A stretch of DNA of 64,000 bases, taken from G963675935 sp963675935 (GTDB taxonomy: Bacteria > Planctomycetota > Planctomycetia > Pirellulales > Thermoguttaceae). The stretch spans positions 682,001 through 746,000 of the forward strand of contig OY780964.2 in assembly GCA_963675935.2 (NCBI GenBank), written 5' to 3'. Of the stretch, positions 57,767 to 64,000 are shown piece after piece (the first letter of the stretch is position 1; the number at the start of each line of letters is the position of its first letter). Below the pieces are notes generated by a model, which was given only the letters and a program-made list of their open reading frames with translations, was not told where the DNA came from and ran no database searches. Both the position numbers and the translations under genes were made by a program.

Positions 57767-60334
57767 ATGTCCACGCCGCTGATCGCCGAACTCCGGAAAT
57801 CGCTCGGCCGCGACAACGTGCTCTCGGCGCCGTCCGAGTTGGCGGTCTACGATTGCGACGCCTTCACGATCGAACGTCACCGCCCACGGGCCGTTGTATT
57901 CCCTCGCTCCACCGAGCAAGTTGCCGAGGCCGTGCGGATTTGCGGCCGGCACGGCGCGGCGGTGGTTGCCCGCGGGGCGGGCACCAGTCTGGCCGGCGGC
58001 TGCTTGCCGCTGGGCCGTCGTTCTGATGTCCGTCATTCTGATGTCCGTCATTCTGAGCGCAGCGAAGAATCTTGCGTGAGCCGCGATTCCACGGAGATTC
58101 TTCGCTGCGCTCAGAATGACGAAGAATTCCCAGCCCGTGAACGGTTGCAGGACGCCGTCGTCGTCATGCTCACGCGGATGAACAAGATTCTCGATATCGA
58201 CCTTCGCAATCGCATGGCCGTGGTCGAGGCCGGCGTGCAGAATCTTCGGCTCACCCAGGCGTTGGCCGGCACGGGCTACCACTTCGCTCCCGATCCGTCG
58301 AGCCAAGCCGCGAGCACCATCGGCGGCAACGTGGCCACAAACGCCGGCGGGCCGCACACCTTGAAATACGGCGTGACGGTCAACCACGTCCTCGGTCTGG
58401 AAGCCGTTTTGAGTGACGGGGCGATCCTGCGGCTTGGCCCGGTCGCCGACTCTCCCAAGCCCGACTCGCTCGACCTGATCGGCGTTTTGGTCGGCAGCGA
58501 AGGCACGCTGGCCATCGTCACAAAAATCTGGGTCCGCCTGACGCCCAATCCGCAAGACTACCGCACCCTGCGGGCGACATTCAACTCGTTGGACGACGCC
58601 GGCAATGCGGTGAGCGCGATCATCGCGGCCGGCATCGTGCCCGCGGCGATGGAACTGATGGACCAGGGCATTTTGTCGGCCGTCGAAGATGCGTACCATT
58701 TTGGTTTTCCCTCCGACGCCGGCGCGGTGCTGGTCATCGAGGTCGATGGTCCCACGGTCGGGCTTGATCGGCAGCAGGAGCAAATCGTCGAGTTGTGCCG
58801 AAGGTTCGGCGCTCGCGAGGTGTTGCAAGCCGCCACGGCCGCCGAGCGCGAAATGCTCTGGAAGTGCCGCAAAATGGCCGTCGGCGCCACCGGGCGGCTC
58901 AGCCCGAGCTACACGATTCAAGACGGCGTGGTGCCCCGCACGAAGTTGCCGCAGATCATCAGCCGCACGGCAAAAATCGCTAAGAAATACGGCATCCGCA
59001 TCGTCAACGTCGCCCACGCCGGCGATGGCAACGTGCATCCGATCCTGTTGTTCGACGAGCGCGACCGCCGGCAGGTCGAGCGGGTCGTGGCCGCCGGCCG
59101 CGAGATTTTGGAAGAGTGCATTACCGCCGGCGGAAGCATCACGGCCGAACACGGCATCGGCGTCGAGAAGCTTTCGATGATGGGCCGTTTGTTCACCCCG
59201 GCCGATCTGGCGGCGATGCGCGGCGTTCGTGCGGCGTTTGATCCCTTGGGGATTTTCAATCCAGGAAAGACGATACCGGTTGTGGGAGAAGAGCCGCAGG
59301 TGATGGCGCATGGTTCCGCTCTTCCGCCAACAGAAGAAGGAAACCGTCTCATCGACTATCCCGCCGACGACATGACCATTACGGTCGAGGCCGGCATGAC
59401 CGTTGCCGAGTTGAACCGGCATTTAGCCGAACATCGGCAATGGCTTCCGATCGATGTGCCCGAGCCGGATCGAACGACCGTCGGCGGGGCAATCGCGGTG
59501 AACGCGGGCGGTCCACGACGATACGCCTACGGCACGATGCGCGATTATCTCCTCGGCTTTACGGCGGTCGATGGCCGGGGTGCGACTTTTTCGGGCGGCG
59601 GGCGAGTGGTGAAAAACGCGGCGGGCTACAACATGTGCCGCCTGATGGCCGGCTCGCGCGGCACGCTGGCCGTGCTGACGCAAGCGACGCTCATGGTTCG
59701 CCCCCGGCCCGAGACGGCCGCGCTTCTGGCGTGCGAATTCGCCGATTTCGATCTCGCCGAAAAGTTGCTGGCCGGTTTGATCGGCCTGCCGGTTCGCCCC
59801 GTGGCGGTCGAGCTTTCGGCCGGACGCGATCCGCGGACGGATTGTCCGTGTTTCGGCCCGATCGCGCCTGGCAACGTCGGCCGGCTGTGCGTCGGGTTCG
59901 AAGGCGGAGCGGAAGAAACCGCCTGGATGCTCGAACGGCTCCGCGAGGGCTGGACCGCGCTGGGCATGACCGCGCCGGTGATTATGCCCGAGCTGCCGAC
60001 CGACGCGATTTGGCGATGGTTCGCCGAGTTCCCGGCCGACGCAACCCTCGGCGTGCTTCCGAGCCGTTTGGTCGAGACGGTCGCGGAGTTGTTAAAGGAA
60101 TCACCTGATTGTGCGATACAATCGCGCGCTGGCGACGGCGTGATTTGCGTGCATCAAGAAAATAGCCGGGGGCCAACGGCCCGCGGAGGGGCGACGAGTA
60201 AATCTGATGAAACTCTCCGCGGGCCGTTGGCCCCCGGCTATTGCGATGACTCCGCCATTCGCGTCATGCAAGCGATCAAAGAGCGTTTCGACCCGCAAAA
60301 AATTCTCAATCCACACATTACGTATGTCGGCTGA
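57767..60334 (+). CDS. fused GlcD-GlcE FAD-linked oxidase (glycolate oxidase type), with two repeat insertions
   Basis: 855 residues. The first ~500 are GlcD-like: RPRAVVFPRSTEQVAEAVRI, VARGAGTSLAGGC, YGVTVNHVLGLEAVL, EDAYHFGFPSDAGAVLVIEV, VNVAHAGDGNVHPILLFDER and AEHGIGVEKLSMMGRLF. The last ~300 are GlcE-like, with a second FAD-binding domain (DMTITVEAGMTVAELNRHLA, TVGGAIAVNAGGPRRYAYG, GRVVKNAAGYNMCRLMAGSR). Residues ~84-125 are encoded by a family B palindrome (SERSEESCVS, ILRCAQND) and ~798-826 by family A palindromes (SRGPTARGG, RGPLAPGY). glcF starts before its stop. The fused subunits with GlcF would oxidise glycolate or a related 2-hydroxy acid. Confidence 0.9.
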   Translation: MSTPLIAELRKSLGRDNVLSAPSELAVYDCDAFTIERHRPRAVVFPRSTEQVAEAVRICGRHGAAVVARGAGTSLAGGCLPLGRRSDVRHSDVRHSERSEESCVSRDSTEILRCAQNDEEFPARERLQDAVVVMLTRMNKILDIDLRNRMAVVEAGVQNLRLTQALAGTGYHFAPDPSSQAASTIGGNVATNAGGPHTLKYGVTVNHVLGLEAVLSDGAILRLGPVADSPKPDSLDLIGVLVGSEGTLAIVTKIWVRLTPNPQDYRTLRATFNSLDDAGNAVSAIIAAGIVPAAMELMDQGILSAVEDAYHFGFPSDAGAVLVIEVDGPTVGLDRQQEQIVELCRRFGAREVLQAATAAEREMLWKCRKMAVGATGRLSPSYTIQDGVVPRTKLPQIISRTAKIAKKYGIRIVNVAHAGDGNVHPILLFDERDRRQVERVVAAGREILEECITAGGSITAEHGIGVEKLSMMGRLFTPADLAAMRGVRAAFDPLGIFNPGKTIPVVGEEPQVMAHGSALPPTEEGNRLIDYPADDMTITVEAGMTVAELNRHLAEHRQWLPIDVPEPDRTTVGGAIAVNAGGPRRYAYGTMRDYLLGFTAVDGRGATFSGGGRVVKNAAGYNMCRLMAGSRGTLAVLTQATLMVRPRPETAALLACEFADFDLAEKLLAGLIGLPVRPVAVELSAGRDPRTDCPCFGPIAPGNVGRLCVGFEGGAEETAWMLERLREGWTALGMTAPVIMPELPTDAIWRWFAEFPADATLGVLPSRLVETVAELLKESPDCAIQSRAGDGVICVHQENSRGPTARGGATSKSDETLRGPLAPGYCDDSAIRVMQAIKERFDPQKILNPHITYVG
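58016..58140. repeat. family B palindrome inside the GlcDE gene
   Basis: GTCATTCTGAGCGCAGCGAA and its complement lie in frame, preceded by an extra direct copy of the CCGTCATTCTGATGT end. They encode RHSERSEE and EILRCAQND on the plus strand. Confidence 0.9.
60161..60242. repeat. family A palindrome pair inside the GlcDE gene
   Basis: AATAGCCGGGGGCCAACGGC and its complement, ~35 bp apart, are in frame. They encode NSRGPTARGG and LRGPLAPGY. Confidence 0.9.
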
Positions 60335-61646
60335 CGATTTCGACAACCTGAACGGGACGGACGACGCGAACCCGGCCGCGGGCATCGACGCCGATCTGTT
60401 CCTGCGCTGCGTCCACTGCGGGATGTGTACGTCGAGTTGCCCCACGTTCACCGAATTGGGCGACGAAAACGACGGTCCCCGCGGGCGAATCCAACTGATG
60501 CGCAGCGTGGCCGACGGCCGCTGCAGCCTGACCGACCGCATGCGCCGCCATCTGGATTTGTGTTTAGACTGCCGGGCGTGCGAAACGGCCTGTCCCTCGG
60601 GCGTGCATTACGGCCGGCTGATCGAGCCGTTCCGGCTGGCCGTCAAACAGGCCGACCATCGACCGGAGGTGAAATACGATTGGTTCCGCGAGATCATTCT
60701 CTTCCAACTATTTCCGTATGCCGACCGGATGCGGAAGCTGCTTTGGTCGGTGCGGATCGCGCAGCAGCTTGGGCTTTACGATTTGATCGAGCGGATGGGG
60801 TTGTTCAAGCTGGTTCCCGGCCGGCTGGGGCGAATGGTTCCGCTGCTGCCCACGCCGCTTGCGACCGCGCCGAAGCTGCCGCGATTTTTGCCGGCCATCG
60901 GGCGGAAGCGTGCCCGGGTGGCGTTTTTCACCGGCTGCGTGGCCGACGCGATGTTTCGGCCCACGCACTGGGCGACGCTGCACGTCCTGCAACACAACGG
61001 CTGCGACGTGTTCATTCCGCCCGAGCAGGGCTGCTGCGGGGCGATCCATTTTCACGCGGGCGACAGCCCCGGCGCCCGTCGAATGGCCGACGCTAATCTC
61101 CGGGCCTTCGAGCTTGACCGCTACGACGCAATCGTGGTGAATCATGGCGGCTGCGGGGCGATGATGAAGGAATACGGCCTTCACTGGCGCGACGGTTTGC
61201 AGCCGCACCGCGAGAAGTTCGCCGCCAAGGTCAAGGACATCAACGAGTTTTTGGATGAGTTGGGAATGATTCCGCCGACGGGCCGCATCGAGGCCGTGGC
61301 CACGTATCACGACGCCTGCCACTTGGCCCACGCCCAGGGCATCATGGCAGCCCCGCGCCGGCTGCTGGCCTCGATACCGGGCCTCGATCTGCGCGACTTG
61401 CCCGAGTCGGGCATCTGCTGCGGCTCGGCCGGCACCTACAACCTGAACGAAGCTGCGATGGCCGATCGGCTGGCGGAGCGGAAAGTAGACAACATCGTGA
61501 GTACCGGCGCGAAGATTGTTTTGGCCAGCAACGCGGGCTGCCTGCTTCAGATTGGAGCCGAAGTGCGCCGGCGCAAGTTGCCGCTCAAGGTGATGCACCC
61601 GATGGACTTGCTCGATCTGAGCTATCGCGAGTTGCCGTTAAAGTAG
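60324..61646 (+). CDS. glcF: GlcF-like iron-sulfur subunit
   Basis: 440 residues. The start ATG 60324 lies 11 bases inside the GlcDE stop, so the two are coupled. Two 4Fe-4S motifs: LRCVHCGMCTSSCPTF and LCLDCRACETACPSGVHYG. Two CCG-domains follow, with FTGCVADAMF, GCCGAIHFHAGD, YHDACHLAHAQGI and GICCGSAGTYNLNE, as in GlcF and LutA. It passes electrons from the FAD subunits to the quinone pool. The stop TAG (61644-61646) is the first part of a family D palindrome. Confidence 0.92.
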   Translation: MSADDFDNLNGTDDANPAAGIDADLFLRCVHCGMCTSSCPTFTELGDENDGPRGRIQLMRSVADGRCSLTDRMRRHLDLCLDCRACETACPSGVHYGRLIEPFRLAVKQADHRPEVKYDWFREIILFQLFPYADRMRKLLWSVRIAQQLGLYDLIERMGLFKLVPGRLGRMVPLLPTPLATAPKLPRFLPAIGRKRARVAFFTGCVADAMFRPTHWATLHVLQHNGCDVFIPPEQGCCGAIHFHAGDSPGARRMADANLRAFELDRYDAIVVNHGGCGAMMKEYGLHWRDGLQPHREKFAAKVKDINEFLDELGMIPPTGRIEAVATYHDACHLAHAQGIMAAPRRLLASIPGLDLRDLPESGICCGSAGTYNLNEAAMADRLAERKVDNIVSTGAKIVLASNAGCLLQIGAEVRRRKLPLKVMHPMDLLDLSYRELPLK

Positions 61647-61732
61647 GTCCCGCTTGCCGAGCGGGACTTGTTGACGCCAACATTCTTCTTGGACAACCGC
61701 ACGAAGTCCCGCCCGGCAGGCGGGACCTACTC
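61643..61732. repeat. family D palindrome shared by the ends of glcF and the SAM hydrolase gene
   Basis: GTAGGTCCCGCTTGCCGAGC at the left and GCCCGGCAGGCGGGACCTAC at the right are inverted around a ~40-bp centre. The left TAG ends glcF (61644-61646). The right CTA (61727-61729) is the stop TAG of the opposite-strand gene. Confidence 0.92.
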
Positions 61733-62512
61733 CCATGCCAATGTCACCGGCGAGCCGATGCCGATGCCGAGCCGGCGCGATGCGTTGTCGCCCACAATCG
61801 CCAGTTCGAGCCGGTTGCCCGAGCCGACCAGCGCCACCAACGTCCCACTGGGTTGTTCGGCATAGGCGCTGTAGATGCCCCATGTTTCAAAGATATTGCA
61901 CACGACGCACGCTCGGCGATCGGTGGGGCGGCCGGCGAACATGTCGGCGGTCAAGTTCGTGATGAGATTGCCGAAAGCGTCGATCTCGATGACCGCGCCG
62001 TCGATGCGTTGCCGCTGAACTTTCGGCTCCGACCAATCGAGCTGAACCAATCGCTCCAACGGCGGACCGAGCCGGTCGGGATCAAGGCCCTCGGCCAATC
62101 GCGCCGCGACGGGCGCCATGATGTCGCGTCCATGGAACGTGGTCGAAATTTGTTCGAGCCAAAACTCCGGCGCGGCCAATCGAACGAGCTTCGCCGGCGT
62201 GGTGCGCGCGGCCAAGCGGCTCAACAAACCATTGTCGGGCGCGATAAACTGCTGCCGGCCGATCCGCGCGTAGACGATCGCGCGATCGGTGCCCACGCCA
62301 GGATCGACCACGGCCACATGAATCGTGTCGGCCGGGAACCAATCGGCCGCGTCGTCGAGCAGCAAGGCCGCGCGGCGAATGTCTTGCGGCGGGATGTCGT
62401 GGCTAAGATCGACGATCGACGCGGTCGGATGGATCGAGAGAATCACCCCTTTCATCGCAGCCGCGTAATGGCTGCCGGCGCCGAAATCGGTCGTGAGGGT
62501 AATGATGCTCAC
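61727..62512 (-). CDS. S-adenosylmethionine hydrolase (DUF62, adenosyl hydroxide type)
   Basis: 261 residues. DUF62 members hydrolyse SAM to adenosine and methionine. Sequence marks: ITLTTDFGAGSHYAAAMKGV, IVDLSHDIPPQDIRRAALLL, HVAVVDPGVGTDRAIVYARI, FIAPDNGLLSRL, TFHGRDIMAPVAARLAEG and IDAFGNLITNLT. The Asp-Arg-His arrangement of the hydrolase group is consistent with DPGVGTDR and FHGRD. The start is a GTG overlapping the DUF2283 stop (GTGA at 62509-62512), so it is translated in one operon with DUF4258/DUF2283 genes. The C-terminus ends in the repeat at 61727. Confidence 0.9.
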   Translation of the reverse strand: MSIITLTTDFGAGSHYAAAMKGVILSIHPTASIVDLSHDIPPQDIRRAALLLDDAADWFPADTIHVAVVDPGVGTDRAIVYARIGRQQFIAPDNGLLSRLAARTTPAKLVRLAAPEFWLEQISTTFHGRDIMAPVAARLAEGLDPDRLGPPLERLVQLDWSEPKVQRQRIDGAVIEIDAFGNLITNLTADMFAGRPTDRRACVVCNIFETWGIYSAYAEQPSGTLVALVGSGNRLELAIVGDNASRRLGIGIGSPVTLAWE

Positions 62513-62742
62513 AAAGCGACTTCCTGCTGCAAACCGCGACTCTCGTCCAATAATACAAACTTGCCGTGGTCTTCAGCACGCAGTTGTTCGTTGGCGTTAA
62601 GAAGTTCGATGCCGTAAACTGTGCCATCCGGCGCAATATCGACGTTCACCTGCTCGCTTACGCGAACGGTTTCAACCTCGACTCGCTTTTCATGCAACCG
62701 CAGATAAGCGATGTTGTAACGGGGGTCATAGGTTAGTTTCAT
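62509..62742 (-). CDS. DUF2283 protein, putative antitoxin
   Basis: 77 residues. MKLTYDPRYNIAYLRLHEKR then SEQVNVDIAPDGTVYGIELL is the DUF2283 pattern (a Y-D strand, then a V-D strand, then G-I-E). These small proteins typically accompany a DUF4258 partner. The partner lies 15 bp upstream and the SAM hydrolase start overlaps its stop. Confidence 0.82.
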   Translation of the reverse strand: MKLTYDPRYNIAYLRLHEKRVEVETVRVSEQVNVDIAPDGTVYGIELLNANEQLRAEDHGKFVLLDESRGLQQEVAL

Positions 62743-62757
62743 GGGCGATCCTCCGTC

Positions 62758-63006
62758 TCAATAGTATCGTACAATGACTGTAATGACCAGCCAACCGTCT
62801 TCCTCGATGCCGAATGCTTCCACCTGTTTGGTGGAATAATGCAGTTCCCGCCATACATTGTCAAAATGAAAATTGCGGCGAAAACCGGTTCTGCCATATT
62901 TGGCTGGAAATCGCTCGCCTTTTAGTACGGTTTCAATCACCTCCGCCTCGGTTGCTCCGCGTTCATCGAGCCGAGTTCGGGCATGGGGATGAAGCCTGAC
63001 ATTCAT
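62758..63006 (-). CDS. DUF4258 protein, putative toxin
   Basis: 82 residues. MNVRLHPHARTRLDERGATE with EAEVIETVLKGERFPAKYG, then FRRNFHFDNVWRELHYSTKQ and DGWLVITVIVRYY, is the DUF4258 core: an early His, an Arg-Glu helix and a strand ending in V-x-Y. With the DUF2283 gene just downstream it forms a putative toxin-antitoxin-like pair, of unproven activity. It lies 36 bp after gatB. Confidence 0.8.
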   Translation of the reverse strand: MNVRLHPHARTRLDERGATEAEVIETVLKGERFPAKYGRTGFRRNFHFDNVWRELHYSTKQVEAFGIEEDGWLVITVIVRYY

Positions 63007-63042
63007 TGTCGATTATTCTCCTCTGCCGCATACAAGCGAAAA

Positions 63043-64000
63043 CTACATGTCTTGGATCATCTTCAAGCATAGCTCGCGCACGCGGTTGGCGTTGACGTTG
63101 GGATTCGCCTTTTTCGCCTGTCCGATCAGGGCGCCGACGCCCTTGAGCTTGCCCTCGCGAACCTCGGCCACGATTTTGGGGTTGGCCTCGACCAGTTTTC
63201 GGCACAACTCGACGACGGCCGACTCATCGACCTCGGCAATGCCCACGGCGGCCATCGCCTCGGCCAGCGACTTCCCTTCCGACGCCATGACGCCCAGCAC
63301 GTCGCGCCCGCGACTGGTCTCGAAAGCTCCCGACTTCACCCGGCCGATCAACTCGGCCAATGCTTGCGGCTGCACGGGATAGTCGGCAATCGCGGCCTGC
63401 CGCTCGCCGAGCCACCGCAACACGTCCTGCTGAATCCAGTTGCAGGCGGCCTTGGCGTCGCCGCAAGAGTCGGCCACGGCGATGTAATAATCGACCAACG
63501 CCCGGCCCTGGTTGACCAGCACGTCGGCGTCGTAGGGCGTGATCGCGTAGGTTCGTTCAAGCCTTGCGCGAAGCGCGGCGGGCAGCTCGCCCAGCGACGC
63601 CCGCACCCGCTCGACCTGCTGGTCGGTCACCGTGACCGGCGCGAGATCGGGGTCGGGGAAGTAGCGGTAATCGCTCGATTCCTCCTTGGCGCGTTGCGGT
63701 CGGGTGGTCTGCGAGGCTTCGTCCCAGCCGCGGGTCGTCTTGGGCACGTCGCCCATTTTGTGCCCTGTCTCTTGCCACTCGCTCCATTGTCGCTCGGCTT
63801 CGTAGGCCATCGCGCGTTCGACCGCGCGGAAGCTGTTCATGTTTTTTACTTCGACGATGGGCGTGGCGATTTTTCCATCAGGCGTATCAACATGCAGATT
63901 GATGTTGGCGTCTACCCGGAGGCTTCCTTCCTGCATGTTGCAGTCGGACACGCCGAGATAGTTCACCAGCAGCTTGAGCTCGGTGAGATACGTTTTGGCT
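63043..64000 (-). CDS. gatB: Asp/Glu-tRNA amidotransferase subunit B, 5' part outside window
   Basis: The frame runs from the right edge to the stop at 63043, giving the last ~319 residues. YLGVSDCNMQEGSLRVDANI, VEVKNMNSFRAVERAMAYEA and TTRGWDEASQTTRPQRAKEE are diagnostic GatB blocks, including SSDYRYFPDPDL. The C-terminal YqeY-like tail spans VLGVMASEGKSLAEAMAAVG, VELCRKLVEANPKIVAEVRE and KLKGVGALIGQAKKANPNVN. It converts misacylated Asp-tRNA(Asn) or Glu-tRNA(Gln) with GatA and GatC, which are not visible here. Confidence 0.94.
   Translation of the reverse strand, partial: AKTYLTELKLLVNYLGVSDCNMQEGSLRVDANINLHVDTPDGKIATPIVEVKNMNSFRAVERAMAYEAERQWSEWQETGHKMGDVPKTTRGWDEASQTTRPQRAKEESSDYRYFPDPDLAPVTVTDQQVERVRASLGELPAALRARLERTYAITPYDADVLVNQGRALVDYYIAVADSCGDAKAACNWIQQDVLRWLGERQAAIADYPVQPQALAELIGRVKSGAFETSRGRDVLGVMASEGKSLAEAMAAVGIAEVDESAVVELCRKLVEANPKIVAEVREGKLKGVGALIGQAKKANPNVNANRVRELCLKMIQDM

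Noticed and set aside
57761..59422. A 553-codon minus-strand frame
   Set aside because: It is antisense to GlcDE, which has clear domains. The same reasoning excludes the long opposite-strand frames over amt, the AsmA-like gene and the 926-residue protein gene.

Overview
The window is high-GC bacterial DNA that looks planctomycetal, probably Pirellulales-like. The evidence is two DUF1559 prepilin-type proteins, two ECF sigma/FecR pairs, PEP-CTERM proteins, Tat-exported glycosidases, a DUF1080 protein, a kinase with the 'DWG' variant motif, and very dense intergenic palindromes. No rRNA or CRISPR array is present. One tRNA (Leu, anticodon GAG) lies at 26743-26826. Both edges cut a gene: an aldolase-like protein on the left and gatB on the right.

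Layout. 1-9.3 kb: partial TIM-barrel protein, radical SAM/B12 protein, def and fmt for translation initiation, a lipoprotein, an ACT-malic enzyme and a Ser/Thr kinase with PAS domains. 10-16.8 kb: ammonium transporter, SppA protease, RluA-type pseudouridine synthase and a DegT-type PLP enzyme. 17-26.8 kb: nadB, a GH116 glycosidase, a TacA/TacT-like toxin-antitoxin pair overlapping trpD, a DUF4160 protein, a GAF/PP2C-like protein that has lost its metal ligands, and tRNA-Leu. 27-38.3 kb: RDD membrane protein, a 2.1-kb accessory island bounded by a 64-bp direct repeat, a giant AsmA-like protein, a 926-residue secreted protein and a SpoIIM-type membrane protein. 38.3-43.5 kb: small accessory genes (PemK/MazF-like, DUF3467-like, DUF4258-like), glycerate 2-kinase and rfbB.

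43.7-56.1 kb holds the most distinctive locus. It carries two paralogous copies of one four-gene module: ECF sigma factor, membrane FecR protein (start overlapping the sigma stop), PEP-CTERM protein and DUF1559 prepilin-like protein. A very cysteine-rich exported protein sits between them. Copy A is intact. In copy B an IS110-family element lies across the start of the DUF1559 gene. 56.3-64 kb: GH29 fucosidase-like protein, a fused GlcD-GlcE followed by GlcF (glycolate oxidase type), an S-adenosylmethionine hydrolase behind a DUF2283/DUF4258 pair, and gatB.

The most unusual property is the behaviour of its palindromic repeats. At least six repeat families occur between genes and also in frame inside conserved genes: the radical SAM protein, glycerate kinase, GlcDE, both FecR proteins, and probably RluA and the PP2C-like protein. 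They encode recurring peptide tracts such as RGPTARG, RGPLAPGY and SERSEE. Others supply the stop codons of neighbouring genes. Some are nested inside MITE-like shells with terminal inverted repeats and 8-11 bp flanking direct repeats, which indicates recent mobility. This resembles the protein-embedded palindromic elements known from Rickettsia, here with several families at once. All family assignments rest on reading the sequence; no database search was possible.
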